Shown here: positions 1 through 8,731 of the stretch, piece by piece
How positions within the stretch are numbered: position 1 is the first letter of the stretch
Layout of the letters: every line of letters begins with the position of its first letter
Origin: UBA6921 sp031363085
GTDB lineage: Bacteria > Pseudomonadota > Gammaproteobacteria > SG8-11
Assembly: GCA_031363085.1 (NCBI GenBank)
Contig: JANLTU010000103.1
Coordinates: 1-33,836, forward strand
Direction of reading: 5' to 3'
Length of the DNA stretch: 33,836 bases
The notes under the pieces: model-generated
What the model was told of the DNA's origin: nothing
What the model saw: only the letters and a program-made list of their open reading frames with translations
Database searches by the model: none
Position numbers and translations under genes: made by a program

Positions 1-1032
1 GCCTTGGATGAACAAATCCAGGTATTGATTTCCGCGCGCGCAAAATGCGCACAGGAAGTCGCGCACATCAAAGGCGCGGGTGCAGATTTTTATCGTCCCG
101 AACGTGAAGCCGACGTATTGCGCAAGATTGGCGCGCGCAACGGCGGACCCTTGTCCAACGAAGAAATGGGGCGCTTGTTCCGCGAAATCATGTCTGCGTG
201 TCTCGCGCTCGAGCAGCCGCTCAAGATTGCATTTCTCGGCCCGGAAGGAACTTTCACTCAAGCAGCGGCGTTGAAGCAATTCGGCCATTCGGTATCGACG
301 GTGCCGTTGCCCGCCATCGACGCGGTGTTCCGCGAAGTGGAATCCGGTGCCGCAAATTACGGCGTGGTACCGGTGGAGAATTCCACCGAAGGCATCATCA
401 ATCACACCCTCGACATGTTCCTGAATTCACCGCTGCATATTTGCGGCGAAGTGGAGTTGCGCATCCATCATAATTTGATGGGCACCATGAGCGACGCGAA
501 GAACATCCGCCGCATTTATTCGCATAGCCAATCGCTGGCGCAATGCCGCGAATGGATCGAAGAACATGCCAGCGGCATTGAACTCATCAACGTTGCCAGC
601 AATGCCGAAGCCGCCCGCCGTGCCAAAAGCGAGCCTGATGCCGCTGCGATTGCCGGCGACATGGCAGCAACGATTTATGGCTTGAATTTACTGGCGCGCA
701 ATATCGAAGACGAGCCGGACAACACCACGCGTTTTTTGGTTGTCGGGCGCAATAGCGTGTTAGCCAGCGGCAATGACAAAACGACTTTGCTGCTGTCCAC
801 CGCGAACAAGCCGGGCAGTCTGTTTCAGTTGCTGCAACCGTTGGCGCGGCATGGCGTGTCGATGACGCGCATCGAGTCGCGCCCGTCACGGCGCGGTATG
901 TGGGATTACGTTTTCTTTGTCGATATCGAAGGCCACGCGCACAGCGAGCCGGTCAAAACCGCGTTGCTGGAATTGCAACAACACGCGGCGTTATTGAAAG
1001 TTCTCGGCTCGTACCCGCGCGCGGTGATTTGA
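1..1032 (+). CDS. pheA: Bifunctional chorismate mutase/prephenate dehydratase (P-protein), 5' end outside window
   Basis: It converts chorismate to prephenate and then to phenylpyruvate, the committed steps to phenylalanine, in the cytoplasm. Counting from the TTG codon at 4, an AroQ-type chorismate mutase domain occupies about residues 1-70. The dehydratase domain starts at KIAFLGPEGTF (74-84) and carries VENSTEG (124-130) and the catalytic TTRF motif (241-244). A C-terminal ACT domain for phenylalanine feedback has the ESRP motif (291-294). The frame is open to base 1 and the first helix of the mutase domain is missing its start, so the true start lies upstream. hisC follows after a 76-base gap and the genes run on in the same direction, as in the serC-pheA-hisC-tyrA-aroA cluster of many Proteobacteria. 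Confidence 0.96.
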   Translation, partial: ALDEQIQVLISARAKCAQEVAHIKGAGADFYRPEREADVLRKIGARNGGPLSNEEMGRLFREIMSACLALEQPLKIAFLGPEGTFTQAAALKQFGHSVSTVPLPAIDAVFREVESGAANYGVVPVENSTEGIINHTLDMFLNSPLHICGEVELRIHHNLMGTMSDAKNIRRIYSHSQSLAQCREWIEEHASGIELINVASNAEAARRAKSEPDAAAIAGDMAATIYGLNLLARNIEDEPDNTTRFLVVGRNSVLASGNDKTTLLLSTANKPGSLFQLLQPLARHGVSMTRIESRPSRRGMWDYVFFVDIEGHAHSEPVKTALLELQQHAALLKVLGSYPRAVI

Positions 1033-1108
1033 GCTGTTATTCCCTGCGTGCAGAGGGTGCGCCGTTGGGGTCGTATTTTGTCACTGTCTGGTTTTCAGGT
1101 AACTGTGC

Positions 1109-2221
1109 ATGTCACGTCCGTCGTTCACCGATCTCGCCGTCGCCGGCGTGCGTTCTTTGCAACCCTATGTGCCCGGCAAGCCGGTTGAAGAGCTGGAGCG
1201 CCAATACGGGGTAAAAAACGCGATAAAACTGGCCTCCAACGAAAACCCGCTGGGAGCCAGTCCCAAAGCTCTGGCGGCGCTGCGTGAGCATTTAACGCAG
1301 CTCGAACGTTATCCCGACGATGGCGCGTACACGCTGAAAAATCTGCTGGCGCAAAAGCATCAGGTGCAGCCAACACAGATCACGCTGGGCAACGGATCAA
1401 GCAACCTGCTGGAGCTGGCCGCGCGCGTCTTCGTCGCCCCGGGCCAGGAGGTGGTGTTCGCGCAATACGCCTTTGCGCTGTACCCCATCATCGCGCAGGC
1501 TGTTGGTGCAACGCCGGTGGTCGTGGCCGCGAAGGATTACGGGCACGATCTGGATGCGATGCTTGCGGCGATAAACGCCAATACCAAGCTGATGTTCGTC
1601 ACCAATCCCAACAACCCCACCGGCACTTGGTTAACACGCGCCGCGTTGGAACAGTTTCTTGACTGCGTGCCGGCGCACGTGATGATTGTCATGGACGAAG
1701 CCTATTTCGAATTCGGCACGGCGCTGGGTCTTGACGATTATGCCGATGCGATGTTGTGGCTGGAAAAATATCCGAACGTAATTGTGACGCGCACCTTTTC
1801 CAAGGCGTATGGTCTGGCCGGTTTGCGCGTCGGCTATGCGGTATCGCATCCGGAAGTTGCAGACTTGTTGAGCCGGGTGCGTGCGCCGTTCAACGTCAAC
1901 TCGCTGGCATTGATCGCAGCGCAGGCAGCGCTGGGTGATCAGGTGCATTTGTCGAACACGCAAGAGGTGAACAAACAAGGACTCGCGCAATTGACGCAGG
2001 GGCTGACGCAACGGGGTTTTGCGGTAATTCCGTCGGCGGCCAATTTTGTCTGCGTGGATGTCAAGGCCCACGCTGCGCAAGTCTATGAAGGCTTGCTGCG
2101 CGCAGGCGTGATCGTGCGTCCGGTGGCAGGCTTGGCGCAACATCTGCGCATCACGGTCGGACGTCCGGAAGAAAACGCGCGCGTGATTGCAGCCTTGTGC
2201 AAGGTGACCGGGCGTGACTGA
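1109..2221 (+). CDS. hisC: Histidinol-phosphate aminotransferase
   Basis: PLP-dependent transaminase of 370 residues, a normal family length. It acts on histidinol phosphate in histidine synthesis, and this cluster-borne HisC type may also transaminate aromatic keto acids. The PLP lysine is K232 in TFSKAYGLAGLRVGYA. Other family marks are ASNENPLG near the N-terminus, NPNNPTG in the middle and the C-terminal LRITVGRPEEN. The start is ATG at 1109. The stop codon overlaps the tyrA start by 8 bases, which points to translational coupling. The placement between pheA and tyrA supports a role in aromatic amino acid synthesis, but that dual role is an inference. Confidence 0.95.
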   Translation: MSRPSFTDLAVAGVRSLQPYVPGKPVEELERQYGVKNAIKLASNENPLGASPKALAALREHLTQLERYPDDGAYTLKNLLAQKHQVQPTQITLGNGSSNLLELAARVFVAPGQEVVFAQYAFALYPIIAQAVGATPVVVAAKDYGHDLDAMLAAINANTKLMFVTNPNNPTGTWLTRAALEQFLDCVPAHVMIVMDEAYFEFGTALGLDDYADAMLWLEKYPNVIVTRTFSKAYGLAGLRVGYAVSHPEVADLLSRVRAPFNVNSLALIAAQAALGDQVHLSNTQEVNKQGLAQLTQGLTQRGFAVIPSAANFVCVDVKAHAAQVYEGLLRAGVIVRPVAGLAQHLRITVGRPEENARVIAALCKVTGRD

Positions 2222-3104
2222 CGCGCCGATCCAGCGCCTGTGTGTCATCGGTGTCGGGCTGATCGGTGGCTCGCTGGCGCGCGCGCTGCGCGCTGCCGGC
2301 GCATGCCGTGAAATTATCGGTTGCGGGCGCGACCCGCAACAACTGCAAAAGGCGCTCGTGTTAGGCGTGATTGATCGTGCCGAGACCGACTTCGTGCGTG
2401 CGGTGCAGGGGGCGGAAGTTGTCATCGTGGCGGTGCCGGTGGGGGCGATGGCGCAGGTGTTTCAGGCGCTGGTGCCGCATCTGTCGCCCACGACGATAGT
2501 CACCGATGTGGGCAGCACCAAGAGCGACGTGGTGCGCGCGGCGCAAACCGCGTTTGGAACCTTGCCGCCGACGTTTGTGCCGGGGCATCCGATTGCCGGC
2601 ACCGAGCGCAGCGGCGTGGAAGCGTCATTCGCGGAATTATTTCACAAGCGCAAAGTGATACTGACCCCGGCGCCGGATACGCACGCGTGGGCGGTGGCGC
2701 GCGTGACGTGGATGTGGCAACAGGCCGGTGCACAGGTCACCGCCATGGACCCGCAGCATCATGATGAAATTTTGGCGGCGAGCAGTCATCTGCCGCATCT
2801 GCTGGCGTACACATTGGTGCATACACTCGCCGGCATGCACCAGCGCGACGAGATTTTTAAATATGCCGCCGGCGGCTTTCGTGACTTCACGCGCATCGCT
2901 TCGAGTGATCCGCAAATGTGGCACGACATCTGTTTGGCGAATCGTGATGCACTGCTGACCATGCTGGGCCGCTACAGTGGAGAGTTGCAGCAGCTCGCGG
3001 ACGCGCTGCAACGCGGTGACGGAGTGTATTTGCAGTCGGTGTTCACCGCCGCAAAGCAGGCGCGTGACGGCTACACGCAAAATACCGGGTTCAACCCGCA
3101 TTAA
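2214..3104 (+). CDS. tyrA: Prephenate dehydrogenase
   Basis: NAD(P)-dependent oxidative decarboxylation of prephenate to 4-hydroxyphenylpyruvate on the way to tyrosine. The protein has 296 residues with an N-terminal Rossmann motif GVGLIGGSLARAL (13-25), the HPIAGTE motif (125-131) and SSHLPHLLA in the helical C-terminal domain. There is no chorismate mutase or ACT domain, so this is the simple monofunctional form. It starts at GTG 2214 inside the end of hisC. In Pseudomonas the tyrA and aroA domains are fused. Here they are separate, with a 68-base gap. Confidence 0.95.
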   Translation: MTDAPIQRLCVIGVGLIGGSLARALRAAGACREIIGCGRDPQQLQKALVLGVIDRAETDFVRAVQGAEVVIVAVPVGAMAQVFQALVPHLSPTTIVTDVGSTKSDVVRAAQTAFGTLPPTFVPGHPIAGTERSGVEASFAELFHKRKVILTPAPDTHAWAVARVTWMWQQAGAQVTAMDPQHHDEILAASSHLPHLLAYTLVHTLAGMHQRDEIFKYAAGGFRDFTRIASSDPQMWHDICLANRDALLTMLGRYSGELQQLADALQRGDGVYLQSVFTAAKQARDGYTQNTGFNPH

Positions 3105-3172
3105 GCGCCAAGGCGCACAGTGCGAGTAGTAATCCATAACAGGTTGGTAGTGAGTTTTTTTGGAACGGTGCC

Positions 3173-4504
3173 ATGACGACAGCAGAAAAACAGGTGGTGT
3201 ACACGGTGCAGCCCGGCGGCAAATTCACCGGGCGCGCACGGGTGCCGGGCGACAAATCGATTTCGCATCGTTCGATCATGCTGGGTGCGCTTGCCACCGG
3301 CGTGACCGAAGTGAGCGGCTTTCTGGAAGCCGAAGATTGTCTGTGCACCATGGCGGCGTTTCGCGCCATGGGCGTGCGCATCGACGGGCCGGAGCAGGGT
3401 CGCGTGGTGGTGCACGGCGTTGGCTTGCACGGATTGCAAGCCCCGTCGCAGGCTTTGTATTTAGGCAATTCCGGCACTTCGATGCGCTTGCTGTCCGGGC
3501 TACTGTCGGGTCAGGCGTTCGATGTTGACATGAGCGGCGACGCGTCGTTGTCCAAGCGTCCGATGAAGCGCGTGACGCAGCCCTTGCGCCTGATGGGCGC
3601 AGACTTGACAGCCACACCGGGCGGCACGCCACCGCTGCATATCAAGGGCGGGCGACAGTTGCGCGGCATGAACTACACCATGCCGATGGCCAGTGCGCAG
3701 GTGAAGTCAAGTCTGTTGCTCGCCGGCTTGTATGCCCATGGCAAGACCTGCGTCACCGAGCCCGCACCGACACGCGACCATACCGAGCGCATGTTGCAGG
3801 GCTTCGGTTATGCGGTGGAGCGCCAGCACCATACTGTGTGCGTCGAAGGCGGTGGTGTGTTGCGCGGCAGCAAGATCGACGTCCCGGCGGATATTTCCTC
3901 GGCGGCATTTTTCATGGTCGGTGCCAGCATCGCGGCGGCTTCAGACTTGACGCTGGAGCATGTCGGCATCAATCCCACGCGCATCGGAGTGATCAACATC
4001 CTGCGCGCGATGGGCGCGAACATCACGTTGCAAAACGAACAGGTGGTCGGCGGGGAGCCGGTTGCGGACATCCGCGTGCGCGCCGCCCCGCTGCACGGCA
4101 TCGCGATTCCGTCCGATCAAGTCCCGCTGGCGATTGACGAGTTTCCGGTGCTGTTCATCGCTGCCGCCTGCGCGCAAGGTACGACGGTGCTCACCGGTGC
4201 CGAAGAGCTGCGCGTCAAAGAGAGCGACCGCATTCAAGCCATGGCGGACGGTTTACTGGTGCTGGGCATTGACGCGAAAGCGACCGCCGACGGCATGATT
4301 ATCCAGGGTGGCCAACTGACCGGCGGTGAGGTGAACAGCTTGGGCGACCACCGCATTGCAATGGCGTTTGCCATCGCGGCGTTGCGCAGCCAGTCGGTGA
4401 TCACGGTGCGCGATTGCGCCAATGTGACCACCTCGTTCCCGGGGTTTGTGCAACTGGCGCGCGGCGCGGGTTTGGATGTCAGTGCACAAGCGAGCGCCGC
4501 ATGA
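3173..4504 (+). CDS. aroA: 3-phosphoshikimate 1-carboxyvinyltransferase (EPSP synthase)
   Basis: It transfers enolpyruvate from PEP to shikimate 3-phosphate, the sixth step of the shikimate pathway. The 443 residues show the substrate-binding GDKSISHR (K28), LGNSGTSMRLLSGL (glycine-containing PEP/glyphosate-site loop), RPMKRVTQPL, EELRVKESDR and LGDHRIAMAFA. The NSGTSMR loop and RPMKR motif resemble the Bacillus/Pseudomonas-like forms more than E. coli AroA (NAGTAMR). Start is ATG at 3173. The stop overlaps the cmk start as ATGA, so the two are likely translated in a coupled way. Confidence 0.96.
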   Translation: MTTAEKQVVYTVQPGGKFTGRARVPGDKSISHRSIMLGALATGVTEVSGFLEAEDCLCTMAAFRAMGVRIDGPEQGRVVVHGVGLHGLQAPSQALYLGNSGTSMRLLSGLLSGQAFDVDMSGDASLSKRPMKRVTQPLRLMGADLTATPGGTPPLHIKGGRQLRGMNYTMPMASAQVKSSLLLAGLYAHGKTCVTEPAPTRDHTERMLQGFGYAVERQHHTVCVEGGGVLRGSKIDVPADISSAAFFMVGASIAAASDLTLEHVGINPTRIGVINILRAMGANITLQNEQVVGGEPVADIRVRAAPLHGIAIPSDQVPLAIDEFPVLFIAAACAQGTTVLTGAEELRVKESDRIQAMADGLLVLGIDAKATADGMIIQGGQLTGGEVNSLGDHRIAMAFAIAALRSQSVITVRDCANVTTSFPGFVQLARGAGLDVSAQASAA

Positions 4505-5196
4505 CGCCGGCACCCGCACCGGTTATTACCGTGGACGGCCCCGGTGGGGTCGGCAAGGGCACGCTTTGCCGTATCGTGGCCCAGCGTTTGGGTTGGCATA
4601 TGCTCGATAGTGGTGCGTTGTATCGGTTGGTGGCCCTGGCGGCGCAACGCCATGGGCTACGTTGGGACAACGAAGCGGCCTTGCTGCCGTTGGCGGGCCA
4701 CCTGGATGTGCAGTTTTTCAGTGATGACAACGGCAACGAAGCGCGCGTGGTGCTGGAAGGTGAAGACGTCAGCGACGCGATTCGTACCGAGGAATGCGGC
4801 GCCGGCGCCTCGCAAGTGGCGGTGTTGCCGGGCGTGCGTGCCGCTTTGTTGGATCGGCAACATGCGTTTCGCGAAGCGCCCGGCTTGGTGGCCGATGGAC
4901 GCGACATGGGCACCGTGGTATTCGTCGACGCACCCTTAAAAATCTTTCTGACGGCGGCGTTGGAAGAGCGTGCGCAACGCCGCTTTAAACAGTTGAAGGA
5001 AAAGGGGATCGGTGTTAATTTTGCAGCCCTTTTAGAGGAGATCACCGCGCGCGACGCGCGTGACAGTCAACGTAATACGGCACCGTTAAAACCGGCCCCC
5101 GATGCTGTGATCGTCGATACCTCGACGCTCTCCATCGAACACGTAGTGGAGCAGGTTTTGACATTATGCCGTGAACGTTTGATGGTGCGTCGTTGA
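4501..5196 (+). CDS. cmk: Cytidylate kinase
   Basis: It phosphorylates CMP and dCMP to the diphosphates. From ATG 4501 the protein has 231 residues. The P-loop GPGGVGKGT lies at 13-21, followed by DSGALYRLVALAA (nucleotide-binding region), the DGRDMGTVVF motif of CMP kinases and the lid with RAQRRFKQL. An in-frame start upstream at 4414 would add 29 residues inside aroA, with no family counterpart. The ATGA junction with aroA makes 4501 the clear choice. The order aroA-cmk-rpsA is conserved across Proteobacteria. Confidence 0.95.
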   Translation: MTPAPAPVITVDGPGGVGKGTLCRIVAQRLGWHMLDSGALYRLVALAAQRHGLRWDNEAALLPLAGHLDVQFFSDDNGNEARVVLEGEDVSDAIRTEECGAGASQVAVLPGVRAALLDRQHAFREAPGLVADGRDMGTVVFVDAPLKIFLTAALEERAQRRFKQLKEKGIGVNFAALLEEITARDARDSQRNTAPLKPAPDAVIVDTSTLSIEHVVEQVLTLCRERLMVRR

Positions 5197-5291
5197 TCCG
5201 CGTTCCGGGTACCGTTAACCGGAAATGAAGTGGGTCGAGTGCGGTGATCGAAACGTTGTTCAACTAACCAAACGGCACGGGTAATTTTGTG

Positions 5292-6974
5292 ATGATTGAA
5301 AGTTTCAAAGACATGTTCGAAGCGAGTCTGCTTAAAACCAAATTGCGCCCCGGTGCAATTTTAACCGGTATTGTGGTGCATGTAGGTACGGACTCCGTGG
5401 TGGTCAACGCCGGACTCAAGTCCGAAGGCGTGATTCCCATTCAACAGTTTTTCAATGAGCGCGGCGTCACCGATATCAAAGTCGGCGACAGCGTTGAAGT
5501 CGCTCTGGATACGGTCGAAGACGGATTCGGATCAACGGTGTTGTCGCGCGAAAAAGCAGTGCGCGCGCAGTCGTGGATCACGCTGGAAAAAGCTTTCGAG
5601 AACAAAGATACGGTTAAGGGCATTATCAGCGGCAAGGTCAAGGGTGGCTTCACGGTCGACATCGCGGAAATTCGCGCGTTCCTGCCCGGCTCGCTGGTGG
5701 ATGTGCGTCCGGTGCGCGATTCGTCGTATCTGGAAGGCAAAGAGTTGGAGTTCAAGGTCATCAAGATCGACCGCAAGCGCAACAACGTGGTGGTCTCACG
5801 CCGCGCGGTGGTCGAAGCCGAGTCCAGCGAAGAACGTCAGACGCTGATCGACAAATTGCAGGAAGGCCAGGTCGTCAAGGGCGTGGTCAAGAACCTCACC
5901 GATTACGGCGCCTTCATTGATTTGGGCGGCATCGACGGCTTGTTGCACATCACCGACATGGCGTGGAAGCGCGTCAAGCATCCCAGCGAAGTGGTGCAGA
6001 TCGGCCAAGAAATCGACGTCAAGGTGCTGAAGTTTGATCGTGAACGCACGCGCGTTTCACTCGGCTTGAAGCAGATGGGCGAAGATCCCTGGGAAGATTT
6101 GGCCCGTCGTTATCCGGTCAACACCCGGCTATTCGGCAAGATCACGAACATTGCGGACTACGGCTGCTTCGTTGAAATCGAAGACGGCGTAGAAGGTTTG
6201 GTGCATGTCTCCGAAATGGACTGGACCAACAAGAACATTCACCCCTCCAAAGTCGTGCAGTTGGGCGACGAAGTCGAGGTAATGGTGCTGGATATCGACG
6301 AAGAGCGCCGCCGCATTTCACTGGGAATGAAGCAATGCCAGTCGAATCCGTGGGAAGCCTTCGGTGCGACCCATAATAAAGGCGACAAGATCAGCGGCAA
6401 GATTAAGTCGATCACCGATTTCGGCATCTTTGTTGGCCTGGACGGCAACATCGACGGTCTGGTGCATCTGTCGGATATTTCGTGGAACACGCCGGGCGAA
6501 GAAATCATTCGCAACTACAAGAAGGGCGATGAGATTGAAACCGTCATCCTGGCGGTGGACCCGGAACGCGAGCGCATTTCGTTGGGCGTCAAGCAGATGG
6601 ACAAGGACCCATTCTCGGCCTTCGTGGCTGAAAACCCCAAGGGCACACGCGTTAAAGGCACCGTCACCGAGGTCGATGCCAAGGGCGCGGTGATTCGTTT
6701 GGCGGAAGGCGTCGAAGGGCATTTGCGCGCTTCGGAAATCGGACCGGAACGCATCGACGATGCGCGTACCGCGCTTAAAGTCGGCGATGAAGTCGAAGCC
6801 AAGTTCACCGGCGTTGACAAGAAAAATCGCACCATCACGCTGTCGATCAAGGCCAAGGATTCGGATGAAGAGGCCGAAGCGATTCAGGGCTATCGATCTT
6901 CTTCGCCGTCGACCAGCACCTTGGGCACCTTGGGTGATTTGCTGAAGGAACAGATGGGTAACCGTCGCGAGTAG
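5292..6974 (+). CDS. rpsA: 30S ribosomal protein S1
   Basis: RNA-binding ribosomal protein that brings mRNAs with weak Shine-Dalgarno sequences to the 30S subunit. The 560 residues are the usual proteobacterial length and contain six S1/OB repeats, seen as recurring motifs such as TDYGAFIDLGGIDGLLH, ADYGCFVEIEDGVEGLVH and TDFGIFVGLDGNIDGLVH. ATG at 5292 is preferred over GTG at 5289, which directly precedes it. No good Shine-Dalgarno sequence precedes the start (CACGGGTAATTTT). That agrees with the known atypical, S1-autoregulated leader of rpsA in E. coli; applying it here is inference. The 95-base gap after cmk probably holds an rpsA promoter, but none was clear. Confidence 0.97.
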   Translation: MIESFKDMFEASLLKTKLRPGAILTGIVVHVGTDSVVVNAGLKSEGVIPIQQFFNERGVTDIKVGDSVEVALDTVEDGFGSTVLSREKAVRAQSWITLEKAFENKDTVKGIISGKVKGGFTVDIAEIRAFLPGSLVDVRPVRDSSYLEGKELEFKVIKIDRKRNNVVVSRRAVVEAESSEERQTLIDKLQEGQVVKGVVKNLTDYGAFIDLGGIDGLLHITDMAWKRVKHPSEVVQIGQEIDVKVLKFDRERTRVSLGLKQMGEDPWEDLARRYPVNTRLFGKITNIADYGCFVEIEDGVEGLVHVSEMDWTNKNIHPSKVVQLGDEVEVMVLDIDEERRRISLGMKQCQSNPWEAFGATHNKGDKISGKIKSITDFGIFVGLDGNIDGLVHLSDISWNTPGEEIIRNYKKGDEIETVILAVDPERERISLGVKQMDKDPFSAFVAENPKGTRVKGTVTEVDAKGAVIRLAEGVEGHLRASEIGPERIDDARTALKVGDEVEAKFTGVDKKNRTITLSIKAKDSDEEAEAIQGYRSSSPSTSTLGTLGDLLKEQMGNRRE

Positions 6975-7014
6975 TCGTGACCTTTGCTGCTGACAACAAC
7001 GCGGGAAATGCGTG

Positions 7015-7323
7015 ATGACCAAATCGGAATTAATCGAAGCCATCGGCCGTAAGCAGGTCCAGTTGCCTTCCAAGGACGTTGAGCTGTCGGTCAAGACGCT
7101 CATTGAGCAACTGGCCCAGGCGCTGGCCACCGGAGAACGCATCGAGATTCGCGGATTTGGAAGTTTCTGTTTGCATTTCCGCCCGCCGCGGATTGGTCGG
7201 AATCCGAAAACGGGCGAAGCGGTGGCGTTGTCCGGCAAATACGTGCCGCACTTCAAACCCGGCAAGGAGTTACGGGAACGCGTCATCGGCAGCATCGACA
7301 TCCCGATTCAGCCGATGACCTAA
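7015..7323 (+). CDS. ihfB: Integration host factor subunit beta
   Basis: DNA-bending nucleoid protein that pairs with IHF-alpha. The 102 residues start MTKSELIEAIGRKQ, matching the family start, so ATG 7015 is chosen over GTG 7012. The DNA-binding arm is RIGRNPKTGE, with the intercalating proline at position 64 as in E. coli IHF-beta. GFGSF (48-52) is the HU/IHF family signature. It is the last gene of the conserved block and is followed by an intrinsic terminator at 7338-7365. Confidence 0.96.
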   Translation: MTKSELIEAIGRKQVQLPSKDVELSVKTLIEQLAQALATGERIEIRGFGSFCLHFRPPRIGRNPKTGEAVALSGKYVPHFKPGKELRERVIGSIDIPIQPMT

Positions 7324-7337
7324 ACCTAAGCAATACC

Positions 7338-7365
7338 AAAGAGGCCACTTCCGGCCTCTTTTTTT
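7338..7365 (+). terminator. Intrinsic terminator after ihfB
   Basis: A perfect 9-bp stem AAAGAGGCC / GGCCTCTTT with loop ACTTCC is followed by an uninterrupted T run (7356-7365 region). It lies 14 bases past the ihfB stop and ends the pheA-ihfB gene block. Confidence 0.93.
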
Positions 7366-7373
7366 ATCTCCAG

Positions 7374-7450
7374 GGACGGAGTGTATGCCGCGAGAGCACA
7401 GGGATGTGCGTAGCGGCGAATCTCCTTAGGACGGAGTGTATGCCGCGAGA
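7374..7450. repeat. 22-bp direct repeat pair with embedded hairpin
   Basis: GGACGGAGTGTATGCCGCGA continues to 22 identical bases at 7374-7395 and again at 7429-7450. Between them is the small hairpin GCACA-GGGA-TGTGC (7396-7409), followed by GTAGCGGCG. A closely related hairpin and tail (GCACA-GGA-TGTGC; AGGGATGTGCGAGAGCGGC) lies on the other side of pyrF, at 8312-8360. This looks like a dispersed intergenic repeat family. Function is unknown. Confidence 0.7.
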
Positions 7451-7549
7451 ACGGCCGCTACTGCCTCCCTCGCTGTGTAGCATGCGATGGGTATAAGTAT
7501 TGGAGCAGCCGTGAAGCCCATCGACAATAGTGAAGCGGAGTAACACAAC

Positions 7550-8260
7550 GTGCGTGCCGGACCACGAATTATTGTTGCGCTGGATTTTGCCGAAGTTGAG
7601 CGCGTGCGCGCTTTGGTGTCACGACTTGACCCAAAGCGTTGCCGTTTGAAAGTCGGCAAAGAGTTGTTCACCCATGCCGGGCCGAGCATGGTTGCGGAGT
7701 TGTGCGCAAGTGGCTTCGAGGTATTTTTAGATCTCAAATTTCATGACATCCCCAACACCGTAGCGCGCGCCTGCCAGGTGGCCGCCGATTTGGGTGTATG
7801 GATGCTGAACGTGCACGCCAGCGGCGGACGCAACATGCTGGAGGCGGCGCGCACCGCGTTGATCGGCACGCAGCGCCCGCCGTTATTGATTGCCGTGACG
7901 GTACTGACTAGCCTGGACCTGCCCGACATGAAAGAAATCGGTTGGCAGGGCAGCGTGGAAGACAACGTGCTGCGGCTGGCTGAACTGACCCACAGCGCCG
8001 GTCTGGATGGTGTGGTGTGTTCCCCGCGCGAAGTGGCCGTGCTGCGCGCCCGCTTCGGTGCGGATTTTCAATTAGTCACTCCCGGCATTCGTCCCGCAGG
8101 CGCGAGCATGAACGATCAAAGTCGCACCCTGACCCCGCGCCAAGCGCTTGCGGCCGGAGCAAGCTATTTGGTCATTGGTCGTCCGATTACCGGTGCTGAC
8201 GATCCCTTGGCGGCACTGGCAGTGATTGAACGTGAGATGGCCGATGCCAGCATTGGATAA
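7550..8260 (+). CDS. pyrF: Orotidine 5'-phosphate decarboxylase
   Basis: Last step of de novo UMP synthesis. The 236-residue protein is a single (beta/alpha)8 barrel of the short bacterial class. Family marks are IIVALDF at the N-terminus, the catalytic DLKFHDIPNT motif, LNVHASGG, and the phosphate-loop TPGIRP with the later GRPIT. The start is GTG 7550, with GGAG at 7537-7540 as ribosome binding site. It stands alone, beyond the ihfB terminator and between repeat-containing gaps, so it is probably transcribed from its own promoter. Confidence 0.95.
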   Translation: MRAGPRIIVALDFAEVERVRALVSRLDPKRCRLKVGKELFTHAGPSMVAELCASGFEVFLDLKFHDIPNTVARACQVAADLGVWMLNVHASGGRNMLEAARTALIGTQRPPLLIAVTVLTSLDLPDMKEIGWQGSVEDNVLRLAELTHSAGLDGVVCSPREVAVLRARFGADFQLVTPGIRPAGASMNDQSRTLTPRQALAAGASYLVIGRPITGADDPLAALAVIEREMADASIG

Positions 8261-8267
8261 TTGCGTT

Positions 8268-8361
8268 GGAATAGCTCGGCTATTCCTCGCTCGTTGCGCC
8301 TTGTCTGCGCCGCACAGGATGTGCAAGTGCTGCGAAGCGTAGGGATGTGCGAGAGCGGCCA
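8268..8361. repeat. Hairpin-rich intergenic repeat after pyrF
   Basis: A perfect inverted repeat GGAATAG-CTCGG-CTATTCC (8268-8286) sits 7 bases past the pyrF stop. It is followed by GCACA-GGA-TGTGC (8312-8324) and AGGGATGTGCGAGAGCGGC (8341-8359). The last two resemble the element at 7396-7418 before pyrF. No T run follows the first hairpin, so it is not a classical intrinsic terminator. It may be a REP-type element. The RAYT gene at 9459 is of the type known to mobilise REPs, but a link here is inference. Confidence 0.55.
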
Positions 8362-8437
8362 CCCAACGGAGCGCACCCACACCCCGTTCAACTGCCGTTT
8401 CTAGGGTTAAGAAAAGAATCTTGGCTTTCCCCGATCA

Positions 8438-8728
8438 TCACGGCGGCAACCCACGATTGCGATACTTCGCCGCGCGGCTGATGCGCGTGACGCCGGTCCA
8501 TTGCGTGACCCCGGCGTGTACTTTTTGCGCGTGTGCGTCGGCTTCTTGTTGCGCTTCTACGCGGCTTGCATAGCATTTGCCGACCCAGCCTTGCAGATCA
8601 TGGCTGCCGGCGGTGCACACGGCGTAATAGGGTTGGTCTTGGGAGCAGGTGTTGGCTTCGGGATAGTTGCCCATCGCTAACGCGTTGCTGGCGCACAGCA
8701 CGGCGGCGAAACTTAACAGCGCGCGCAT
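8438..8728 (-). CDS. Small secreted protein, unknown function
   Basis: A 96-residue protein with a clear signal peptide: MRALLSFAAVLCASNALA, with a likely cleavage after ALA. The mature part has three cysteines (C28, C38 and C52) and no recognised domain. It starts 4 bases after the stop of the phospholipase-D-like gene upstream on the same strand, so the two probably form an operon. I do not recognise the family. Confidence 0.7.
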   Translation of the reverse strand: MRALLSFAAVLCASNALAMGNYPEANTCSQDQPYYAVCTAGSHDLQGWVGKCYASRVEAQQEADAHAQKVHAGVTQWTGVTRISRAAKYRNRGLPP

Positions 8729-8731
8729 CGG

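Noticed and set aside
1631..2425. Long minus-strand open frame over hisC and tyrA (264 codons)
   Set aside because: It lies opposite two strongly recognised genes, and its amino-acid make-up is typical of an antisense shadow in GC-rich DNA.
6318..7301. Long minus-strand open frame over rpsA and ihfB (327 codons)
   Set aside because: It is antisense to rpsA and ihfB, both certain. No domain or ribosome binding site supports it.
7374..7450. Possible CRISPR array
   Set aside because: There are only two repeat copies 55 bases apart, no further units and no cas genes.
8268..8286. Hairpin after pyrF as an intrinsic terminator
   Set aside because: The stem is only 7 bp and no T run follows. It is treated as part of a repeat instead.
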